Assembly (NCBI RefSeq): GCF_051020515.1
Contig: NZ_CP194857.1
Span: 1,488,001 to 1,552,000 of the forward strand
Length of the DNA stretch: 64,000 nt
DNA from: CALKWS01 sp051020515
Lineage (GTDB): Bacteria; Actinomycetota; Actinomycetes; Actinomycetales; Beutenbergiaceae
Direction: 5' to 3'
How positions within the stretch are numbered: position 1 is the stretch's first letter; each line of letters starts with the position of its first letter. Below the pieces are notes generated by a model. That model saw only the letters and a list, made by a program, of their open reading frames with translations. It had not been told where the DNA came from and searched no databases. The position numbers and the translations under genes were made by a program. Positions 8,795 through 18,040 of this stretch are shown here, piece after piece.

Positions 8795-9777
8795 TGTTGA
8801 GCATGCGCGATGTGAACAAGGTCTACAGCGTCGGCACCTTCGGCACCGGCAGTCTGCACGCGGTGAAGAACGTCAGTTTCGACGTCGGTCAGGGTGAAGT
8901 GGTCTCGCTGATCGGGGAGTCCGGGTCCGGCAAGTCCACCCTGGGCAAGATGGCGCTACGCCTGACCTCGACCACCTCCGGTCAGATCACCTTCGCCGGA
9001 ACCGACGTGCTGGGCCTGAACCGCCGCGACCTCCGCGGCTACTACCGCCGCGCACAGGGGGTGTTCCAGGACCCCTTCAGTTCCTACAACCCGATCTTCC
9101 CCATCGATCGCACCTTCGATGCCCTGCGGCGAACCAACTTCGCCTCCATGTCCAACAAGGAGTGGCAGGGCAAGGTCGACGACGCGATCAACGCCGTCGG
9201 CCTCGAACCCGGGACCGTGCGCGGCAAGTACCCTCATCAACTCTCCGGCGGCCAGTTGCAGCGGCTGCTGATCGCCCGCGCGCTGTTGCTGGACATCGAG
9301 TTCCTGGTAGCCGATGAGATCATCTCGATGCTGGACGCCTCCACCCGGATCGACGTGCTGAATCTGCTCGGAGACCTGAAGCAACGCGGACTGAGCATCC
9401 TGTTCATCACCCACGACCTATCCCTGGGCAACTACGTCAGCGACCGGGTGGTGATCCTGCACCGCGGCCGGATCGTGGAGCAGGGCGTGACGAGCGCGGT
9501 CTTCAGCGAACCCTTGCACCCCTACACCCGCAACCTGCTCGCCTCGGTGCCGCAACTGAACCGGCGCTGGGACGAGGTGGAGGCCGAGGAGGCCGAGCGC
9601 TCCGCGGTCCTGGCCGGCCGCTGCCTGTTCCACGAGCACGACGACGCCGCCTCCGCACCCCGCTACGGCACCGTCGAGGTGGCCCCCGGTCACCAGGTGG
9701 GCTGCTTCAGCCTCGACGCCGACGAGGTGTGCCCGATGACCGAAGCGAGACGTTCAATGACCGGAGCCGACCGATGA
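8794..9777 (+). CDS. ABC transporter ATPase, DppF/OppF family
   Basis: The second ATP-binding subunit, 327 residues from the ATG at 8794 (upstream in-frame codons belong to the previous gene). Walker A is GESGSGKST (Lys48), the Q-loop is GVFQDPFSSYNP, the signature motif is LSGGQLQR, and the H-loop is FITHDLSLGNY. The Walker B/D-loop reads LVADEIISMLDAS, so the usual DEP(V/T)SALD is changed to DEIISMLD; the catalytic Glu remains. The C-terminus carries the partner OppF tail (LHPYTRNLLASVP). It overlaps both neighbours (TGATG and ATGA), so it is translationally coupled within the operon. Confidence 0.93.
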   Translation: MLSMRDVNKVYSVGTFGTGSLHAVKNVSFDVGQGEVVSLIGESGSGKSTLGKMALRLTSTTSGQITFAGTDVLGLNRRDLRGYYRRAQGVFQDPFSSYNPIFPIDRTFDALRRTNFASMSNKEWQGKVDDAINAVGLEPGTVRGKYPHQLSGGQLQRLLIARALLLDIEFLVADEIISMLDASTRIDVLNLLGDLKQRGLSILFITHDLSLGNYVSDRVVILHRGRIVEQGVTSAVFSEPLHPYTRNLLASVPQLNRRWDEVEAEEAERSAVLAGRCLFHEHDDAASAPRYGTVEVAPGHQVGCFSLDADEVCPMTEARRSMTGADR

Positions 9778-11189
9778 CCACCACCCAGTCCGAGCCGACC
9801 ACCACGGCGCTGGCCGCACGATTCCCCAGGGACTTCGCCTTCGGCGCCGCCACCGCGTCCTACCAGATCGAGGGCGCCGCCCGCGAGGACGGCCGCGGCG
9901 TCAGCATCTGGGACACCTTCGCCCAGGTGCCCGGGAAGGTGCTCGGCCAGCAGAACGGTGACGTGGCGGTGGACCACTATCACCGGTTCGCCGAGGACGT
10001 AGCGATCATGGCGGACCTGGGATTGACCTCCTACCGCTTCTCCATCGCCTGGCCCCGCATCATCCCCGAGGGCACCGGCGCGGTGGAACAACGCGGGCTG
10101 GACTTCTACCGCCGGCTGCTGCAGACCGTCCGGGAGGCCGGTATCGAACCGGTGGCCACCCTGTACCACTGGGACCTTCCACAACCGCTGCAGGACCGCG
10201 GCGGCTGGGCGAACCGGGACACCGTGGCCGCCTTCACCCGCTACGCCGAGGTGGCCCATGGCGAGTTGGGTGACCTGGTGGACACCTGGATGACCATCAA
10301 CGAACCGTGGTGCGCCGCCTTCCTCGGCTACGGCTACGGCGTACACGCGCCCGGCCTGACCGACCCGCGGGCCGCCCTGCGTGCCGCGCACCATCTGCTG
10401 CTGGCCCACGGCCGGGCGGTGCAGACCATGCGTGCCCAGGACCAGGCCCACCGGTACGGGATCGTGCCGAACCTGTACGGGGTGGTCACCGGTGACTCCG
10501 GGGATCCCGAGGCGGACCGGCGCGCGGCGGACACCGCCGATGTGCTGCAGAACCGGCTCTGGCTCGATGCCACCCTGCTCGGGACCTACCCCGAGGAGGT
10601 GGCGGCCCTGCAGGAGCGCTTCGGTGCCGCGGACGCGGTGCACCACGGCGACCTGGAGGTGATCGCACAGCCACTGGACGTCCTCGGGGTGAACTACTAC
10701 AGCCAACACCACGTGATCGGCACCGAACCGGTGCCGGCCACCGAGCCGGAACAGGCGGGCCAGGAGCACGTGGAGCAGTTGCCGCCACCGCACCCGCGTA
10801 CCGCGATGGGCTGGAGTATCGAGCCCCACGGTCTGCGGGACCTCCTGATCCGGCTGAAGCGGGAGTGGCCGGTGCCCCCGATCATGATCACCGAGAACGG
10901 GGCCGCCTTCGATGACGAACTCATCGACGGTGCCGTGCACGATCACGACCGGCGCGACTACCTGTCCTCGCACATCGAGGCGGTGGCCGAGGCGGTCGAA
11001 GCGGGGGTGGACGTGCGCGGTTACTTCGCCTGGTCGCTGCTGGACAACTACGAGTGGGCCTTCGGCTACGACAAACGGTTCGGCATCGTGCACGTGGACT
11101 ACGCCACCCAGGCCCGCACCATCAAGGACAGCGGCCACTGGTACCGCGATCTGACCACCGCCCACCGCGCCCACCACGCCGACACCTGA
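9774..11189 (+). CDS. GH1 beta-glycosidase (beta-glucosidase type)
   Basis: A cytoplasmic retaining glycosidase of family GH1, 471 residues, without a signal peptide. It has the N-terminal FAFGAATASYQIEGA signature, the acid/base Glu177 in TINEPW and the nucleophile Glu374 in MITENGA. The C-terminal DNYEWAFGYDKRFGIVHVDY region completes the substrate-binding TIM barrel. GH1 enzymes of this type cleave beta-1,4-linked glucosides, and some cleave mannosides or galactosides. The start at 9774 overlaps the stop of the ATPase gene (ATGA), so it belongs to the transport operon and probably hydrolyses the imported oligosaccharide from the non-reducing end. Family and catalysis are sure; the exact sugar is not. 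Confidence 0.95.
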   Translation: MTTTQSEPTTTALAARFPRDFAFGAATASYQIEGAAREDGRGVSIWDTFAQVPGKVLGQQNGDVAVDHYHRFAEDVAIMADLGLTSYRFSIAWPRIIPEGTGAVEQRGLDFYRRLLQTVREAGIEPVATLYHWDLPQPLQDRGGWANRDTVAAFTRYAEVAHGELGDLVDTWMTINEPWCAAFLGYGYGVHAPGLTDPRAALRAAHHLLLAHGRAVQTMRAQDQAHRYGIVPNLYGVVTGDSGDPEADRRAADTADVLQNRLWLDATLLGTYPEEVAALQERFGAADAVHHGDLEVIAQPLDVLGVNYYSQHHVIGTEPVPATEPEQAGQEHVEQLPPPHPRTAMGWSIEPHGLRDLLIRLKREWPVPPIMITENGAAFDDELIDGAVHDHDRRDYLSSHIEAVAEAVEAGVDVRGYFAWSLLDNYEWAFGYDKRFGIVHVDYATQARTIKDSGHWYRDLTTAHRAHHADT

Positions 11190-11303
11190 TCACCGAGCCA
11201 CCACCCACTGCCCACCATCCCCCGCACGGACCGACGTGGACGCCGCCGGCGCGTCCCGGCCTGCACGTCGGTGCGGTCGCCGGAGCACATCGGAGGAATA
11301 CCC

Positions 11304-13880
11304 GTGACCCATCCAGACCCCGCCCGCCGTCGTACCCCGTTGCACTGCGGCTGGCAGTTGCACCTGCTCCACGGCGCCCCGGGCGCCCCGGCGGACCTGC
11401 AGCACCAGGCGATCGATGCCGTCGTGCCGGGGACCGTGCACACCGACCTCATCGCCGCCGGCCACCTGGCGGACCCGAACGTGGGCACCCGAGAGGACGA
11501 GCAGCACTGGATCGGGGCCTCGACCTGGTCCTACGCGACCACCGTCGCGGCCCCGGCCGAGCCGGGTGAGCGCACCGAGCTGGTGTTCGAGGGCCTGGAC
11601 ACCCACGCCGAGGTGTTCCTGGACGGGGTGCGCCTGGGGGAGACCAAGAACATGCACCGCCGGTTCCGGTTCGATGTGACCGGGCTGCTCATCCACGCCG
11701 AACACCGCCTGGAGGTGGTCTTCCACCCGATCATGGCCGAGGTGGACCGGGTCCGCGAGGACGTCGGGATCATGCCGGCGGTGGAGGCCACCCACTACCC
11801 GTACGTGCGCAAGATGGCCTGCAACTTCGGCTGGGACTGGGGCCCGGTGTTCATCACCGCCGGGATCTGGCGACCGGTGCTGCTGGACACCTGGTCGGTG
11901 GCCGCACTGGACGATCCGGTGCCGCTGGCCACCCTCGACGGCGACGACGGGGTGCTCCGGGTGGCCGCCACCGTGCGGAGCACCGGAGCCGAGGAAGATC
12001 TGCAGGTGCGGGTCCGGGTCGATGCCCACCCGCACAGCGGGGGCGGGGACCTTCCGGGGGACGGGGCCGGGGGGCACGACGGCGGTGACCACCCGGGTGC
12101 ACATCGCACCACCGCGGAGGTCCGGGGGGACCGCGTGGAGACCGAGGTGCGGGTGCCCCAGGTGCGTCCCTGGTGGCCGGTGGGGATGGGGGAGGCGACC
12201 CGCTACCCGGTCACCATCGAGGTGTGCACGGCCGACGGTCAGGTCCTGGACCGGGTCGAACGCCGGGTGGGCTTCCGCACCGTGGAACTGGTGCAGGAGC
12301 CGGACGCCCACGGCGTGGGTTTCCAGACCGTGATCAACGGCCGGCCCGTCAACGCGCGCGGCTTCAACTGGATCCCGGACCTGCCCTTCCCGTCGGCCAT
12401 CGGCGCCGAGCGGTACCGCCGGCGGCTGGACCAGGCGCTCGCAGCCAACGCGAACACACTGCGGGTGTGGGGTGGGGGGATCTTCGAGCCGGCGGAGTTC
12501 TACGACGCGTGCGACGAGCGCGGTCTGATGGTGTGGCAGGACTTCCTGTTCAGTTGCGCCGCCTACCCCGAGACCCCGTGGTTCCGCGAGGAGATCGAGG
12601 CCGAGGCCCGCCAGGCCATCACCGACCTGTCCCACCACCCCTCGCTGATCCTGTGGAACGCCAACAACGAGTGCCTGATGGGGTACGACGAGTGGGGCTG
12701 GAAGGAGATCCTGGACGGGCGGCCCTGGGGCGCGCACTACTACGGCGAACTGCTGCCGTCGCTGGTGGCCGAACTGGACCCCTCCCGGCCCTACATCCCC
12801 GGCAGTCCGAACTCGGGGGACCTGACCACCTCCCCGAACGCCGACGAACGCGGCCCCTCGCACCTGTGGGACGTGTGGAACGAGTTGGACATGGTGGCCT
12901 ACCGGGACCGCACACCGCCCTTCGCCGCGGAGTTCGGGTTCTGCGGACCGCCCACCCACGCCACCCTGCGCGCAGCCGTCCCCGAGGGGGAGCTGACACT
13001 GGACAACCCGGTGGTGCGCCACCACCTGCGCGCGGAGAACGGGGTGCACAAGCTGAACAGCCGCATCGGTGAGCACTTCCCTGCCGTGGCTACCGACGAC
13101 GACTGGTTGTGGATCGCCCAGCTGCACCAGGCCCGCGCGCTGATCCTGGGCGTGGACCACCTACGTTCGTTGCCGCGGTGCACCGGGGCGTTGGTGTGGC
13201 AGCTCAACGACTGCTGGCCGGTGATCTCCTGGGCCGCGGTGGACTCGGAGGAGCGGCTCAAGCCGCTGTGGTACGCCCTCCGTTCGGCCTTCGCGCCGCA
13301 ACGCCTGAGCGTGCAGCCACGCGATGGGGCTCTGGTCCTGGCTGCTGTGAACGATTCCGGGCAGGCCTGGAGCGTCACTGCGACGGTGCGCCGGGTGGCC
13401 TTCGACGGCACCGAACACGCCAGCACCGAGGTTTCCCTCGAGGTTCCCGTCGCCGGTACGGCGCAGGTGGCCCTGCCGGCCCAGGTCGCCCACACCGGGG
13501 ACGAGCGCGCCGAACTGCTGGTGATCGAGGCCCCGGGTGCGGAGCGCACCACGTGGTTCTGGGCCCGTGACACCGAACTGGCCTACCCGCGCGCCGGCTG
13601 GGACACCCAGGTGCACCAGGCGGAGGACGGGGTCGACCTGGTGGTGACCGCCGAAACGCTGGTGCGGGACCTGACCGTCTTTCCCGACCGGCTGCTCGAT
13701 GCCGACGGCGACCCGCTGCCGGCGTCGGCGGTGGCCTCCCGCGCGCTCATCACGCTGCTACCCGGAGAGGCCACCCGAATCCGCATCCTCGGCGCCGGCC
13801 CCGAGCACGCCGAGGCACTGATGACCCGCCCGGTGCTGCGCGCGGCAAACGACATCGAGGAACTGGCCCCGGCTCGCTGA
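11304..13880 (+). CDS. GH2 beta-mannosidase
   Basis: A family GH2 exo-glycosidase of 858 residues starting at the GTG at 11304, which is preceded by a GGAGGA site. It has the N-terminal jelly-roll (GTVHTDLIAAGHLADPNVGTREDE region), an immunoglobulin-like domain and a TIM barrel. The acid/base is Glu456 in WNANNE and the nucleophile Glu543 in AAEFGF; RGFNWIPDL and RVWGGGIFEP are typical of beta-mannosidases rather than beta-galactosidases. A Gly/Asp/His-rich loop of about 25 residues near 245-270 is an unusual insertion in the second domain. It follows the GH1 gene by 114 bp and likely removes beta-mannose residues from imported manno- or glucomanno-oligosaccharides. Confidence 0.9.
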   Translation: MTHPDPARRRTPLHCGWQLHLLHGAPGAPADLQHQAIDAVVPGTVHTDLIAAGHLADPNVGTREDEQHWIGASTWSYATTVAAPAEPGERTELVFEGLDTHAEVFLDGVRLGETKNMHRRFRFDVTGLLIHAEHRLEVVFHPIMAEVDRVREDVGIMPAVEATHYPYVRKMACNFGWDWGPVFITAGIWRPVLLDTWSVAALDDPVPLATLDGDDGVLRVAATVRSTGAEEDLQVRVRVDAHPHSGGGDLPGDGAGGHDGGDHPGAHRTTAEVRGDRVETEVRVPQVRPWWPVGMGEATRYPVTIEVCTADGQVLDRVERRVGFRTVELVQEPDAHGVGFQTVINGRPVNARGFNWIPDLPFPSAIGAERYRRRLDQALAANANTLRVWGGGIFEPAEFYDACDERGLMVWQDFLFSCAAYPETPWFREEIEAEARQAITDLSHHPSLILWNANNECLMGYDEWGWKEILDGRPWGAHYYGELLPSLVAELDPSRPYIPGSPNSGDLTTSPNADERGPSHLWDVWNELDMVAYRDRTPPFAAEFGFCGPPTHATLRAAVPEGELTLDNPVVRHHLRAENGVHKLNSRIGEHFPAVATDDDWLWIAQLHQARALILGVDHLRSLPRCTGALVWQLNDCWPVISWAAVDSEERLKPLWYALRSAFAPQRLSVQPRDGALVLAAVNDSGQAWSVTATVRRVAFDGTEHASTEVSLEVPVAGTAQVALPAQVAHTGDERAELLVIEAPGAERTTWFWARDTELAYPRAGWDTQVHQAEDGVDLVVTAETLVRDLTVFPDRLLDADGDPLPASAVASRALITLLPGEATRIRILGAGPEHAEALMTRPVLRAANDIEELAPAR

Positions 13881-13945
13881 TCGGCCGGGCCGGCAGGGAA
13901 GCCGGAGAGGGCGTCGGGGCGGGGCGCAGCAGGACCGTCCCGGCG

Positions 13946-14999
13946 CTAACCGCCCAGGTTGTGTGCCGGCACCCAACCCGGTGCCGGCCCGGTGGTCCCG
14001 CGCAACACCATCTGGCTGGGTGTGAGTTCCTCGGTGGTGTCGGTACCACCGCGAATCAGGTGCAGCAGGGCCTGCGCCGTGCGGATCCCGTACTCCACCG
14101 GGTGCCGGTCCACCGCGGTAATCGCCGGACGCGAGACCGAGCACAGCAGCGAGTCGTCCCAACTGATCAGGGACAGGTCCCCGGGCACGCTGACCCGCGC
14201 CTCCTCGGCCGCCTGGAGCGTGCCGACGGACATCAGATCGTTGGAGCAGGTGATCGCGCTCGGCACCGGCCCGGTGCGCAACTGTTCCGAGATCAGGGAA
14301 TGCGCCCCGGCCATCGTGTAGTCACCACCCGATCACCTTGATGCTCATCCCCCGCCGCTCCGCCTGCGCACCAACCTGGGCCAGACGGTGCCGCTCGTGC
14401 ATCATGCGCAACGGTCCGGTGAGGTAGGTCAGGTATCGGTGTCCCAGAGCGGCGAACGCGTCCACGATGAGTTCCGCGACCGCCCGGTCATCGGTCTCGA
14501 TGCTGCGGATTGTCGAACTGGTCGCCGGACCACCCTGCAGCACCGCCGGCAGGCCGAGGCGGGTCAGCAGCGGCAACCTGGGATCGTCCACGTGCTCATC
14601 GAAGAGGATCACCCCGTCCACCCGGCGTTCGGCCGCCCAACGCGAGTAGATGGCCAGGTCCGCACCGGACTGCGGGCTGACCATCCGCAGTGTCAGGGAC
14701 ATGTCCGCCTCGATCAGCACATGCTCGACCCCGGCGATGATCTGCATGTAGTAGGGCTCGGTGCCGATCATCTCCGGGTCACGGGAGAGCACCATCCCGA
14801 TCGAACCGGTGCGCGCCTTGGACAGCGCTCGCGCCGATGAGCTCGGGTACCACCCGAGGTCCCGGGCCAGGGCCTGCACCCGGTCACGCGTCTCCTGGCT
14901 CACTCCCGGCCGGTTGTTCAAGGCGTAGGAGACCGCTGCCGGCGACAGGCCCAGACGGCGGGCCAGATCGGCGATCGTCAGGCGGTTGCCGTTGCTCAC
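13946..14999 (-). CDS. LacI-family transcriptional repressor (frame break)
   Basis: A LacI/GalR-type repressor of 350 residues once one extra base near 14328 is removed (VIGG then DYTMAGA). The N-terminus has the canonical helix-turn-helix LTIADLARRLGLSPAAVSYALNNRPGVS with a hinge helix (SSSARALSKARTGSIGMV). The sugar-binding domain contains the usual VDGVILFDEH, and SLISWDDS near the C-terminus corresponds to the conserved ligand-contact segment. The gene is convergent with the mannosidase gene and closes the glycan locus, so it most likely represses the transport operon until a sugar is bound. A matching palindrome lies at the promoter of the binding-protein gene. Repressor role follows from the family; the inducer is unknown. 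Confidence 0.9.
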
Positions 15000-15096
15000 T
15001 CGGTTACTGTCCCACGGCCGGGCGCGAGGATGCTCGGAATCGGCTGGATGACAGTAGTCATGGCGCAGGCTGGGGCCCGCTCGTTACGCTGGGGGA

Positions 15097-15857
15097 GTGA
15101 ATGTCTGGGAGTTCATCGGCTCGTACTGGTGGCTGGTCTTCCCGCTCGGCGGGATCCTCACCGGGGTGGCGGGGGGCTGGGCCCGGGCCGTGCGCCGTTG
15201 GGATGAACGCCGGCGCAAGCACAAGCTGGAGCTCGCCAGGATCAAGTACGGGAACCGGCCGCCCGTCGCCGACGGGGCACAGGGCCGCGGACGTGGCCCG
15301 GACCGCGCGGCCAGGGCGGAGCAAACCGCCGCCCGGCGCAGCGAGGCCCAGCGGCTGATCGCCGAGCATCAGGAGATCGACCAGCGCTGGCTGTCCTACG
15401 AGCTCGACCTGGCCAAGCTGATCGACTTCCCGGTGATGAGTGACATGCGCGAACCGGTGACCGTGGAGTTCCACCGGGCCAAACGCACCGCCGACGGCCT
15501 GCGGCCCGAGGATCCGGCCCGATTGGGCGAGGAGCAAGCCCTGGCCGACTACCGGGAGGCCGTGCGGGAGTACGCCATCAGTTTCGAGATCGCAGAGCGG
15601 GAGGCCAAACGGCGCCGGTCCACCGACTTCTCCCCCGAGGAACGGCGCACCCTGGAACGGGCGAAGCAGTTCCTGGCCCTGGCCGAGGACTCCGCGGCCA
15701 CCAGTGCCGAACGGCAGCAGGCCTACCGGCGCACCCAGCACGAGCTGCTGGGTCTGATCGCGATCCCCGATGCCACCGACGACGCGGTCCGCCAGCGCAT
15801 CGCCGGTGCGCTCGATGCGCCCTCCGGGGGCCCGCCCGGGACGCCCAGCAAGCCTGA
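15097..15857 (+). CDS. Hypothetical protein with N-terminal membrane anchor and charged coiled region (frame break)
   Basis: A protein of 253 residues if one G is missing in the GGGGG run near 15829. It has one N-terminal membrane segment (FIGSYWWLVFPLGGILTGVAGGW) followed by a long, highly charged helical body rich in Arg, Glu and Ala, probably a cytoplasmic coiled coil (ERRTLERAKQFLALAEDSAAT and similar). As written the frame stays open to 16302 and runs antisense through sufE; with the base restored it ends SGGPARDAQQA at 15855-15857, 7 bp before the sufE stop, which is the sensible layout. Start is GTG 15097. I do not recognise a family with confidence; similar anchored helical proteins are common in actinobacteria. 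Confidence 0.65.
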
Positions 15858-15864
15858 GGTGGGG

Positions 15865-16305
15865 TCAGAGCGCGGCCTTGGCCTGCACCTGCCGCTTGAT
15901 CCGCCACAACATACCGGCCATGCCGCGCAGGCGCAGCGGACTGACCGCCTCTCCCAGGCCCAACTGGTCCGAGACGTCGGCCGGCACGTCCAGGACCTCG
16001 GCCACAGTCAGCCCGTCCAGACCTTCCTGCAAGATCCCGGCGAAGCCGCGCGTGGTGGGTGCTTCGGGAGGCGCGGAGAAGAACAACCGGACCACGCCGT
16101 CGTCCCCGGTTCCGTCCACCTCGGCGACCAGGAACAGCGGCGACTGACACTCCGGAACCGGTTCGAGCAGTTCCGGATGGTCGCTGTAGCGCTCGGGCAG
16201 CGGCGGCAAACCGCCGGAGAACTCCAGCAGCAGTTGCAGCCGGTCCGGGACGGTGAGCGCGTTGAAGTCGTCCACGATCTGGGCCATGGCGGGAGGCAAT
16301 GACAC
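15865..16305 (-). CDS. sufE: SufE-family cysteine desulfuration protein
   Basis: A 146-residue SufE/CsdE-type protein, which accepts persulfide sulfur from a cysteine desulfurase and passes it to iron-sulfur cluster assembly. The conserved Cys lies in VPECQSPLFLV, and the following FFSAPPEAPTTRGFAGIL segment is the family hallmark. I chose the GTG at 16305 with a GAAGGA site upstream; upstream in-frame codons to 16350 lack a better start. It lies immediately downstream of the rhodanese gene in the same direction, the same pairing seen in mycobacteria, which suggests cotranscription. Confidence 0.92.
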   Translation of the reverse strand: MSLPPAMAQIVDDFNALTVPDRLQLLLEFSGGLPPLPERYSDHPELLEPVPECQSPLFLVAEVDGTGDDGVVRLFFSAPPEAPTTRGFAGILQEGLDGLTVAEVLDVPADVSDQLGLGEAVSPLRLRGMAGMLWRIKRQVQAKAAL

Positions 16306-16401
16306 GGGCGTTCCTTCGATCAGACGGGAAAGGTGGCCACGTCCGATCATCTCACCTGTGCGCCCCGGGGCGCTCGCGGGCTGGTGCGCTCGCGGGCCGG
16401 C

Positions 16402-17301
16402 TCAGCGCCCGGGGACCTGCCCCGGTTCGGACCCGACCGCGATCGGCACCCGCACGGCATTGCCCCACTCGGTCCAGGACCCGTCGTAGTTGCGCACGTC
16501 GGGGAACCCGAGCAGGTACTGCAGCACGAACCAGGTGTGCGCCGAACGCTCCCCGATGCGGCAGTAGGCGATCACCGGCTGCTGTGGGTTCAGGCCCTTC
16601 TCGCCCCGGTAGATCTCCTCGAGTTCGGAGCGGGTGCGGAAGGTGCCGTCCTCATTGGCCGCGCGTGCCCACGGGACCGACTCCGCCCCCGGGATGTGCC
16701 CACCGCGCAGGCTGCCCTCCTGCGGGTAGTCGGGCATGTGGGTCTTCTCCCCGGTGTACTCCGGCAGCGAGCGCACATCGACCAGTTGCCCACCGAGGAA
16801 GTCCAGCACGTCGTCCTTGTAGGCCCGGATCGCCGAGTCGTCGCGCTCGATCACCGGGTAGTCCACGGGTTCGGGACTGGGCACCTCGGTGGTGAACTCC
16901 CGCTCCTGCGCCACCCATGCGGCCCGTCCGCCGTCGAGCAGGCGCACGTCCTGATGACCGAACAGGGTGAACACCCACAGGGCGTAGGCCGCCCACCAGT
17001 TGTTCTTGTCGCCGTAGATCACCACGGTGTCCTCGCGGCTGATCCCGTTGCGGCCGAGCAGGTCGGCGAAGCCCCGCCCGTCCACGTAGTCACGGGTCAC
17101 CGGGTCGTTCAGGTCGGTGTGCCAGTCGATCTTGACCGCGCCGGGAATGTGACCGGTGTCGTAGAGGAGCACGTCCTCGTCGCTCTCCACCACCGCCAGG
17201 CCGGGCCGGCCCAGATTGTCGGCGAGCCACTGGGTCGACACCAGCTTCTCGGGGCGGGCGTAGGCGGCGAACTTGGGGTTGTCGTCAAAGGGCAGAGTCA
17301 T
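16402..17301 (-). CDS. sseA: Thiosulfate sulfurtransferase (tandem rhodanese), SseA-like
   Basis: A 299-residue sulfurtransferase with two rhodanese domains. The N-terminal domain is inactive (no Cys in its loop). The C-terminal domain has the active-site loop CRIGERSAHTW after VIAYCRIG, the form found in actinobacterial SseA/CysA proteins. The motifs DTGHIPGAVKIDW and RGGHIPGAESVPWA are the matched CH2A-type regions of each half. It transfers sulfane sulfur from thiosulfate or 3-mercaptopyruvate to acceptors. Its ATG is at 17301 and sufE follows 96 bp later. Cytoplasmic, since there is no signal. Confidence 0.93.
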   Translation of the reverse strand: MTLPFDDNPKFAAYARPEKLVSTQWLADNLGRPGLAVVESDEDVLLYDTGHIPGAVKIDWHTDLNDPVTRDYVDGRGFADLLGRNGISREDTVVIYGDKNNWWAAYALWVFTLFGHQDVRLLDGGRAAWVAQEREFTTEVPSPEPVDYPVIERDDSAIRAYKDDVLDFLGGQLVDVRSLPEYTGEKTHMPDYPQEGSLRGGHIPGAESVPWARAANEDGTFRTRSELEEIYRGEKGLNPQQPVIAYCRIGERSAHTWFVLQYLLGFPDVRNYDGSWTEWGNAVRVPIAVGSEPGQVPGR

Positions 17302-17381
17302 GGGTGCCTCCTGGAATGGACGGGGTCTGCACCGATCCTCTCATCCACGCCGCTGCCCCGGGAACGTGGGGGCGGCGGTGC

Positions 17382-17954
17382 TCACGTGCTGGACGACAGC
17401 GCCTTGCGGTACAGGAGCAGCCGGCAGGGCATCGCGAGCAGTTCGCCCAGCCCGGGATAGCGGGCGGTCACCTCGACCTCGCCGGAACGGGCATAGCCCA
17501 GGCGCTCGTACCAGCGGCCCAGTTCGGCCTTGCCGGCGTGCGGCCGGTCGGTGGGGGTGAGCACCTCGATCTGCATCGAGGTGGCGCCCGACTCCCGCGC
17601 CAGGTCCTCCACCGTCTGCACGAGCCGGCGGCCCAGCCCCACGCCGCGGGCCGTCGGTGCCACCGCGAGCATGCCGAATGAGGCGACCTCACCCTGGCTG
17701 CTGGAGTGCACGGCGGCGACGATGCGCCCGCCGTCGACCGGCTGGGCCACGACGAGCGAGCCGGCGGCTATCGCGGCGGTGACCTGCCCCGCGTCGGTGC
17801 GGGTGGCACCCTCCCGCCAGAACCCTGCCTCGGCCTCGGTGTAGACCTGGTTGGTCAGGGTGGTGACGGCCTGCACGAGACCGCGATCGCCGGCCTCGGC
17901 CGGCACGAGCGGGCGGATCAGCGCGTCCGGGCGCGGGGCTGAACTGGTGGCCAC
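17382..17954 (-). CDS. GNAT-family N-acetyltransferase
   Basis: A 190-residue acetyltransferase of the GNAT superfamily. The acetyl-CoA site (motif A) is seen as FGMLAVAPTARGVGLGRRLVQTVE, with the Q/R-x-x-G-x-G/A pattern, and an N-terminal variable substrate region precedes it. The C-terminal ELGRWYERLGYARSGEVEV region is the usual final strand and helix. I chose the GTG at 17954 because the conserved region begins soon after it. The substrate, which could be a small amine, antibiotic or protein N-terminus, cannot be told. It is divergent from the FMN reductase gene. Confidence 0.85.
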   Translation of the reverse strand: MATSSAPRPDALIRPLVPAEAGDRGLVQAVTTLTNQVYTEAEAGFWREGATRTDAGQVTAAIAAGSLVVAQPVDGGRIVAAVHSSSQGEVASFGMLAVAPTARGVGLGRRLVQTVEDLARESGATSMQIEVLTPTDRPHAGKAELGRWYERLGYARSGEVEVTARYPGLGELLAMPCRLLLYRKALSSST

Positions 17955-18040
17955 ACCCGAACGGTACGCCACCGTCACGGGCCCGGTGCCCGAGCGCCGG
18001 AAGATGCGCTCCGGCGGCACCCGTGCACACAATGGCGACC

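Noticed and set aside
9690..13160. Long antisense open frames opposite the GH1 and GH2 genes and elsewhere
   Set aside because: They are by-products of high GC content and third-position bias. They lack recognisable domains, ribosome sites and consistent starts, while the opposite strand encodes clear enzymes.
13881..13945. Rho-independent terminator between the mannosidase and LacI genes
   Set aside because: The region has GC-rich repeats such as GGCCGGGCCGG, but no convincing stem with a T-tract on either strand; such repeats are expected by composition.
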